In this document: positions 56,551 through 64,000 of the stretch, piece after piece
Position numbering within the stretch: the stretch's first letter is position 1
Layout: the number at the start of each line of letters is the position of its first letter
Source: Rhizopus sp. PT2906
Taxonomy: Eukaryota; Mucoromycota; Mucoromycetes; Mucorales; Rhizopodaceae
Direction: 5' to 3'
DNA: 64,000 nucleotides
Assembly: GCA_025529335.1 (NCBI GenBank)
Contig: JAMYHX010000005.1
Location: 186,001 to 250,000, forward strand
The notes under the pieces: generated by a model
What the model was told of the DNA's origin: nothing
What the model saw: only the letters and a program-made list of their open reading frames with translations
Databases searched by the model: none
Translations under genes and position numbers: made by a program

Positions 56551-59500
56551 TCACTGCTTATTGAACGTCTTGCTTCTATTCTTCACCATGCTGATCTTTC
56601 TACGATGAGGATCAACCAACTTGAGCTCAAAGATGACTTCAGATCCTGCAAGACGATCATCCATCACACCATGAATTCTGTCTGTTGAATCTGGACGTAG
56701 GCAGCGAATGTTGTTCCCTGGTATGACTTGTAACAAATCACCCTAAGAAAATGTGTTAGTAAAGGATATCCATAACAAGCAATGCTACTTACAGTATCGA
56801 TGTGTCTAACTTCAATAAAGTTGGTATTGAATGCCACAACATAGGGGAATCTGAATGAAAATGCAGTAGGACTTCCTTCCCAAGAGATGCACCAGTCTTT
56901 TCGCACTCGTTTGCCCTTTTTATCAATGTAGAATGCCAATTCTACATAGCATATTAGTGTCATTGTAAGAATGATCTACTGACACTTACCGTTATAACAT
57001 AAAAGGATATTTCCGTCCTTATGTCTAAACATCGAGATCGGTTTCATGTACTCATGTTGAGCGAGAAGTGCATTATTACTATCATCATTTGGATCCAACA
57101 CACCTAAAGAAGTTTAAGTATATGTATCTATTTATCAGAATATGACTTACTTTGTACTTCAGCAGAACTCAAATTGACCATGAGAAAGCCACGCTCGCTA
57201 CCAACACAGATTATGTTCCTGAAAAACTGTATAGATGAAGCTTCACCAGGCATATACAGATCCTTGTAGACTTTGAATGCTTCATTATTTCCTCTGATCA
57301 GTCGACCAAAGTGTTTATGTTTATGCTTTTTCTTTGATTCCGTATTTTCATAGGGCTCCAAAGCATGAATCGTACAAGACATGGCACTATATCGAACAAA
57401 GCACACCAACGTCTTTTCCACGCCATTTGCCAGCTCACTCTTTTCTTCCTCAGTTGTAGCAGTAGCAGCGGCAGCGGCAATGGCAGCAGGCGACTTGTCC
57501 CATATCTTTCCGACTTTAAAAAATGAAACATGACTGCTGATCTTTCGGCCGCGTTTGATGCCAGTTTCTGTAGAAAGGAGAGTATCCAGTGAGTATGCGT
57601 ACAATATCTTGTCTGCCAAGACCAAGATGAGGTTGGATTGTTCGATGATGTCAATTTGTGACACTTTGTCCATTGCCAAGATACGGATGAGCTCATCTCC
57701 ACTACCTTCCTTTTTGAGATAGACACCTTGGTCACCACCCAAGACGAGCGATTTTCCATTTTCTATATTAAGATGAGTAAAAATGATAATAAGAAAATAA
57801 AAAGTTTACCAAACACAGCGATGCAGTTCACCTTGTTGAAGGCACTAAAGAAGCTCTCGTTGATAGGTTGTACATTAAACACCTTGTGCTTTTCAACCAA
57901 TGCTCGTCTTTGGCCTTCAATTTTGTCTGCCCATTGCTTTCTACCCGTCAAGGTAGGCGCATAGAGCGTCATTGGGCCAGAGCTTTGTTTGCCAAGATGC
58001 ACAAATGAAATAGGGTATCCATTTTTATTGTTGTGGTTTGTTACTGACGTTGTACTTGATGTAGTGGTGGAATTATTTTGGGTAGTATCTGTTGGGCTGG
58101 AAGACACGTTGCTTGGTCTTCCCAAAGGTATAATCGTACTGGCTCTTTTTGTTTGATCAGGGAAAGAGATGGACAGTAAGGCAAGTGGTATAGGCTACGG
58201 GATGATTTTTAATAACTCTATTTGTATAATAATCTATTATTACCTTGCGATAAAGCTTGTATTTTTCTTCATTTTGCTTTGGTTTTATAATGAGCAAGCA
58301 ATGATCTAATAAATAAACAAGGACATCCGATGACTCTGGTCCTGAACCTTTCTTCCAGGTGCCTTTCATAATAATCTGTCGATTGTCTGCTTGTAAATCA
58401 AGATCCTACAAGATATTTAGAAAAAACAGAGCCTCCAAGGTAATAATACATACTAAGCTAGAGATATGCTTGTTGACTAAACGTTCATCCAAAAGTTGTA
58501 GATTAAATCTATTTTCAGTTTTCCCTGTTTCTTTGTTGACATCTGATAAGAATTTCGTAATGATTGTCATTACTCTTGGAATCGTTTCTTGATCTGGATG
58601 GTCTTTTGGCGTATGTTTGAGGATCTCACGCAGGAGCAAGTTGTATCTACCCAGACGCGTTGTTGGTTTGGTCAAATATCCGTTTAATTCCAGTTTACGT
58701 GACTGAGGCAAACGTTCGGTCATGTTTACAAATTCAGCAAATGAAGGATTCGTTGACTTTTCGGTTTCGAATGCGTATTTTCCAATAATTTGATGAGCTC
58801 CATATGTGACAAAGGGCTCAAAGTTTGCGACATGAGATAGCATGATATCACCAATCTTGTCGACAATTTTATTGGAAGATTGACGTTCGAGCAGTGCTTG
58901 TGAGAGCTTTGAATTGACTTGATACACTTCCATAACATTCCAAAAGATCGTTTTCACCAAATTTTCTCTGTTTCCTGTCACTTCAGATTTTTCATCCAGT
59001 AAAGGATCAATCCAATACTATAAACTCGCGTTTTAACATTCACCCTTTCCTTAGCAAGTACACACGTTACCTCTTTCATATAGCGCAGGTCGTCAACGAA
59101 ATCCTTTTCTGTGTAGATAAGCTCGAATATATTTTCCTGGCGTTTCTTCTCATCCTTGGTTAATGTGTCTAGTAAAGATTGTGGCACTGTATTGATCCAT
59201 AGTCTATCCTCTTGCTGTTGTGCGATCATATAGGACTGACTCGCTTCACGAGAATGGCTCTTGGAAGCGCTCTTCTTGGCCTGTTCCTGTCTGCGAGGAC
59301 ACCTTACGGAATAACATAGCTTATCTCGTGTACATGTAGGAGAGTAACAGTCTGTCAAAAGAGTAAATACACCCGTGGGCAAAGACTCTTCTGAACCCTC
59401 TTGTTCAACATTCAGCTCAGAGACCGAGTCACTTCTCAGATCAGACAGCGCCTGTTGCTGAGGATAAAATAATCCACTGATAGGCCTTACATTCTCTTTA

Positions 59501-60945
59501 AACTGGTATAACTCTTGGCTTGAGTCCCGTAGCCTGTGCTCATAGTTGACATCGTGAAAGAACCTTTGTGCGTCCAAGGCTCGACCTAACAAAAGGGCGA
59601 GATTACGATCACTTGATTTAATCAATCCACACAATTTGTCCTACAGCAATAAAGTTAGAGTTTACACTTGGTTCCCGTTGTGTTCCCCAAAAGAAAACGT
59701 ACCACGGCTTCTTTGCCATCAAAAACATCTTTATACTTGATACTGTCTTTTGTCTTGGTTGAAAGAACGATGGACTCTTTGAAGGCTTCTGCTACTTTTG
59801 ATAACAAGGCTGGGTAAATTGATGGTAGACGTTCTTTGATCATGGGTAGTGAAGCTGGCTCATCGACAAGGGTAGATGACATGATCATATTGGCGGTGGA
59901 AGAAGATGAAGCAGAGGATGAGGCAGATAGAGAACGAGGAAAATGATGTGCACTCGAGTAAGATCCGTTGCTGTTCATGCGAGGTCCATACAAAGGTCTA
60001 GTCAACGTAACTGAGGACGGGACTGAGACTGGCATATTATAGACACTCTCCGCAACGCGTTTCCTTCCGTTGAATGATAATGAATGATGATCTCGAGAAT
60101 GTTCTATAATTAAAGTTATTACTCTACACACACACATATATATACACATCTCCTTGTTCTTTTTTCTTACTTGAAGAAAATGCAGAGAGAGCGGATAGCT
60201 TTGCTCGCATAGGTGCGGTTGACTTTGAGAGCTTGGACAGTAAGCTCATGCCTCCGGTTGTCTTTACACTTGAATTATCAGCTCTGGAGTAATTATCACG
60301 TACAGGTACAAAGGGTTCCAGCTTCTTCTTTTCTTCTGATTTCGCTTGACCGTTTTTTGAACGAAATAAGGTTCCAGACCTTGACACCTTTTTAGCGGTT
60401 TTGACAGCGAATGAATTCAGGTTGCTTCCCAATGTCATGGATCTTCCTTGTAAGCGATCATCGACGGTTCGAATACTGGTAATAGAGTTGGCATCGTCGT
60501 TATACTCTGTGTGTAGTGAGATGACAGAGTCACCGACGCTATAGATACTTGGAGCACCTTCTGGTTTTGTGCAAAGCTCACTTTCACCAGGGCGATAATC
60601 AAGAATGTCACCAGCGATATGATCCTCTTCGTATATGATGTCCTCCTCATCCACGTCACTATTGTTTTGTAAATAGCGAGTTGATTGATAATATCTATCT
60701 CGGATGGCAGCTGAAGGAGTCAATTCAGGATGTAATATATCAGTAGATGTAAAATAGGCGAGTGAACTTAGATTGTCGATCGTATAGCTTCGTTTATAAT
60801 CAACAGCCATGTCATCATCTTTATCTGATATAATACTCGCGGTAGTAGCTGTAGTTGTAGTAGATGAAGATGGTAGCTGGTATCTACTATAAATATTAGT
60901 TGAAGAAGGAGAGGTTCTTAAGGTTGGACCTTGTTCAGTTGTCAT
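56551..60945 (-). CDS. ROM2: Rho1 guanine nucleotide exchange factor, ROM2-type (DEP-DH-PH-CNH)
   Basis: Rom2-type factors activate Rho1 for cell-wall synthesis at the plasma membrane. Ten exons (60945-60171, 60103-59703, 59640-59071, 59017-58454, 58405-58244, 58194-57810, 57762-57151, 57103-56990, 56941-56793, 56742-56551) give 1,307 residues. A Ser/Thr-rich N-terminal 340 residues precedes a DEP domain (about 350-440; KDVFDGKEAVDKLCGLIKSS). The DH domain (about 550-745) has RQENIFELIYTEKDFVDDLR, NFEPFVTYGAHQIIGKYAFE and YLTKPTTRLGRYNLLLREIL. The PH domain has VLVYLLDHCLLIIKPK and LTGRKQWADKIE. The CNH domain fills the last 370 residues. The order is exactly that of fungal Rom2/Rgf proteins. 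Confidence 0.93.
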
Positions 60946-62559
60946 AACTCGAAAAAAAAAATAAGATAAAAAATATGTATAAAAATAAAAGGAAAGTGTG
61001 GAGAACTGGAAGAGAAAGGAAAGAAGGGAAAAAAAGAAAAAGGGAAAGAAAAAGATTTGAATTCACAAGTGTTTATTTTTATCCTAAATAACCTTTTACA
61101 AATAAATAAAAAAGGGGAGGGCAAAGTGGAGCAACACTCTTTTGCACACAAAATAAGCTGTCGGTCATTTAATCAAGTAGGTCAATTTCCTTTTCTTGGT
61201 TGTGAGCAACTGTTCTTCATTTACTGAAATTCAAATTTATTACTGCCTTGGACCTGTCAAAGAAGTTTCAACCAGTGTAGCCCAAGGACCCTTTTTTTGT
61301 ATGAACTAGTGTTGAATTGATAAGCTATTTCTTCTTTTACCATGTGTTTGTTTAAACATGTGCCCTATATTAGAGGAATAAATATAGATTATAATTTTTG
61401 TTTTTTCTTTAAAGAAGGCTTATGTATTGTTAGCCTTTTTATTATTCTCTTTTTTCGCATGTGTATCATATCCTAATAAAGTCGGCCAAGCAGAAAATAT
61501 TAAAAGAACAACAAGCAGAGATTATACACTGTGGCGCTCATCATTTCATGTCTCACAGTACCATGCAGCTTTCCACTTTTAAATAATGTTCTTTTTATAG
61601 TTTCTCTTATTCTTTAGACAAGCGCTCATTCTTTTCCGTTAAACATTACAGTGTAACCTTCTTTGTAACAAACTTGTAAAGGTTATTTTTAACCCTCGGG
61701 GAAGCTTAGACTATATAGCATTTAGGCTGTGTCTTCACTATCCTCACTTTTTTATCCCCTTTAATCATTTAATCAAATTTATTTTGGTTAAAGAGAGATG
61801 TTCAATGCTAGGCATTTTCATTGGATTAATCAATGCATAGGATAGACCCGAATGTTACATCTATCAAAATACAAAAACCTGCTGGATGGGGAAGGTCTAG
61901 AAACTCAACTTCACCTCACGTGGTACAGTATACTTGTCATTGAGCTTTTCACTTGTAACTGTGTCATTGTCTAGGATTATCATTATCCACTTGATATAAG
62001 TTAATCACTGTTGTAATTTTTTATATTTCCTTATAAATGATTCCTAACAAAGCACTCTATTAGGGATTGAACCATGGGCGTATCAATCACATGTTTTGGG
62101 TATTTTGATCTCCTTGGCGATCTCTTTTTTTGAACCTCAGTGATTGGTTCAAACGGAGTTCTCTTTAGCCATATCTCGTTTACCCTTTACCCGGTTCTAG
62201 AACTCTAACACGTAAAGAGCATGGTTTTGTTTAACATAGAATCAATAGTATATTGAATATGGTTGTGTTGGATGCGTTATTAAGCTATACTGATTACTGA
62301 TAAGGTAAATGAACTACGAGTCCCAAGATTGAGACACAGATATAACATTAGTAAAGGAGCTTAAATTTCAATGAATATTTGTACATACCCATGGCAAATT
62401 GAGAAGAGGAAGAATAGGCGAGAAGTGAAGGAGTTAGTTTCTGGCGTATTCATTTGTCAAATTGAGTCTTACCCGAAGTAATAAATCCGATGACTTTATG
62501 CCTGTCTACGTTTCTTTTGCGGAAAGTGAGCGGCAAGATCTTCAAGTTTGTCAGTATCT
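60946..62559. other. Long gene-poor region upstream of ROM2
   Basis: The first 200 bases are purine-rich leader sequence for ROM2. From about 61200 to 62559 no open frame with recognisable content was found. If the nuclease relic at the window end is a Fanzor relative, the first few hundred bases below 62559 are where its guide RNA would be expected, but I see nothing diagnostic. Confidence 0.35.
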
Positions 62560-64000
62560 AACTAACTTTTTCTTGGGTTAAATTCAGGGAAAGGTACACC
62601 AAAAGGAGAGTGGACAAACCAGCCAAGGTAATCGCAGTGGCACTAACCGTGTCTCGGCTGTGAGTCGTCTTTCCCAACACAGACTGATTGACATTTTGGG
62701 TTCATGCAAACAAAGCTACCTTTTACTTATTTAAGCTTAACTGTATTGTTTTTTCCTTGTACCAGACGGTAGGAATTGAGTAGCTTTTTGAAGCAAAACA
62801 AGCAGGTTTGTGATGTATTATGCTCGTTTGTTATGCATACAGTCGTGTAAAGACTATTCCTGTTCAATTTCCAATTGACACTATACTTTAGGAAACCTTT
62901 AATCTTGGAGCCAATGCACAGACCCTCTGTCACCAACAAACATGACCAGAAGGGGCTTTTTTGAAGTATTTTGTGGTTGCTTGCACATAGATCTTCTTTC
63001 ATTTGAACAAAGACGGTCAATAAACTTTCTTTTCTGTAGTTCGTATGCTCTATGACATCGTACTCGAGCGTTTGCATAGTAAAAATGTCTGAGTTCGTCG
63101 CGATGTTGCTTGGCTTCGTTATTCCATATTTCCAAGTCATCAGCAGAATATACTTCATTTTGATTTTTTTCAGCGATTTCTGATTCTATCTGTAATATCC
63201 TTCTGCCACTATTATTTTTGGCTCGTTGCAGCTTTTCCATCATTTTTCTTGCTCCATTATGATAATGTATATCGCTTGACTTCACCTTGAAAGGTTTGTC
63301 CATCTGATATCTTTTGCTTTGTATCAATAATATGCTCATACATCGCATTCCTCCTTATCTTGGCTTGCTGAATCTCATTGTATGTTGCCTTATTTTGAGC
63401 CTCTTCAACAGCGGTCAGTGGTCTTGATCTATTAGTGATCCATTTCTTCTTTAGCCTTCTGACTTCATTATGGAGAGCAACTTGTCTTCTATCAGAATAA
63501 TGCTTCCTAAGCTGCCGTTGCAGAGCATCAACTTCTGCCTGCAATATCGTTGATCTATCTGAACCTTCACGCTGGCGATCGTCTATCTTTCGTTTCCTAC
63601 TTCCTTCTTGCTGAGATGATCTTATTGTACCAGCAGGTGTTTCATTCAGTAAATAACCATTGATTCTGACAGTCTTGAGCCCAGACAAAACATACATATT
63701 ATGTGCAAATTTTAAGCTATAACTGTTATACAAAGTGTTGATTTCGTCAAGATCGAAAATAGATCCAAAAACAACATCTTTGGATTCAGTGGCAATCTGG
63801 TATGTAGTGATAGGGCTGCCATCAGTGTTTACAAATTCCATTTCTTTACCCCCTACCGGTTTTCTTGAACAAAATAAAGCGAATAGTGACGGAACATCTA
63901 TTTTCAAAGCAAGAAGCTTGTGCGCTCTTGAAATGCTTGGCGGCAGCAGTTCTACCAAATTGCTTAAATATTATTTGCCTTATAGTTGATTTTAGACGGT
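62560..64000 (-). pseudogene. RuvC/zinc-ribbon nuclease (Fanzor/TnpB-like), frameshifted, runs off the edge
   Basis: Minus-strand frames read in order. KIDVPSLFALFC (about 63900) could be the first RuvC aspartate. A long Arg/Lys/Gln-rich helical insert follows, with LQRQLRKHYSDRRQVALHNE. Then HYHNGARKMMEKLQRAKNNS, FYYANARVRCHRAYELQKRK and VMFVGDRGS (the second RuvC block). Next is the zinc ribbon NEHNTSQTCLFCFKKL with GSFVCMNPKC, and SRDTVSATAITLAGLSTLL (near 62655-62610) for the last aspartate. These parts lie in at least three frames, so the copy is broken by indels. The left part of the protein may continue beyond 64000. The family is related to the remnant at 1141-1475 and distinct from the relic at 38830-40545. 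Confidence 0.55.

Noticed and set aside
57298..57759. 153-codon minus-strand ORF inside ROM2
   Set aside because: It is an alternative frame of the CNH exon and contains no domain.
62070..62170. Possible tRNA B-box-like words (ggttcaaa, gaaccat)
   Set aside because: No acceptor stem or anticodon arm pairs with them.
1..64000. CRISPR array
   Set aside because: No regularly spaced identical repeats were seen, and the gene content is eukaryotic.

Overview
The window reads as nuclear DNA of an early-diverging filamentous fungus, most likely Mucoromycota (Mucorales-like). It is AT-rich, genes carry many 45-80 nt GT-AG introns, spacing is tight, and wrecks of DIRS, Crypton, MULE, Tc1/IS630, LINE and RuvC/zinc-ribbon nuclease elements lie between housekeeping genes. 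All splice models were built by eye. For the genes called complete, the summed exons are a multiple of three and the reading phase agrees at every junction I checked.

Region by region: 1-1475 holds the edge of a KH-domain gene, a LINE 3' remnant and a small RuvC/zinc-ribbon nuclease remnant. 1848-6926 holds methionine aminopeptidase 1, a possible tiny membrane protein, a truncated GT20 (trehalose-phosphate synthase-like) gene and a Tyr-rich secreted protein. 7421-19097 is one giant minus-strand gene encoding a 3,718-residue SZT2-like protein (the KICSTOR/TORC1 nutrient-sensing family). 19645-22931 carries a VIP1-like RRM protein and an RTA1-like seven-helix protein. 23478-27680 is a transposon-rich island with a foldback repeat, a DIRS-like element bounded by 32-bp inverted repeats, and small AT-rich ORFs.

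27986-36931 is a dense housekeeping block: two mitochondrial GTPases in head-to-head orientation (MSS1/GTPBP3 and an EngB-type GTPase), the SAGA adaptor ADA3, a YjbQ/UPF0047 protein, an HPP membrane protein and a BAG-domain protein. 37305-46692 is again accessory: two MULE fragments, a multi-exon Fanzor/TnpB-like nuclease relic, a Crypton recombinase fragment, a compact HP1 (chromo plus chromoshadow) gene and a Tc1/IS630 relic.

47751-51300 carries the clamp-loader subunit RFC3, the inositol-phosphorylceramide synthase regulator KEI1 and an ankyrin protein. 51454-54732 is a 3.3-kb element with long terminal inverted repeats whose coding content I cannot place. 54959-60945 holds CK2 alpha and a ROM2-type Rho GEF (DEP-DH-PH-CNH). 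The window ends in another Fanzor/TnpB-like nuclease relic that probably runs past the edge.

The ordinary genes cover translation N-end processing, mitochondrial tRNA and ribosome GTPases, chromatin, DNA replication, sphingolipid synthesis and TORC1/Rho signalling; they form no single pathway. The most novel material is the two types of RuvC-like nuclease relics and the unclassified long-TIR element.
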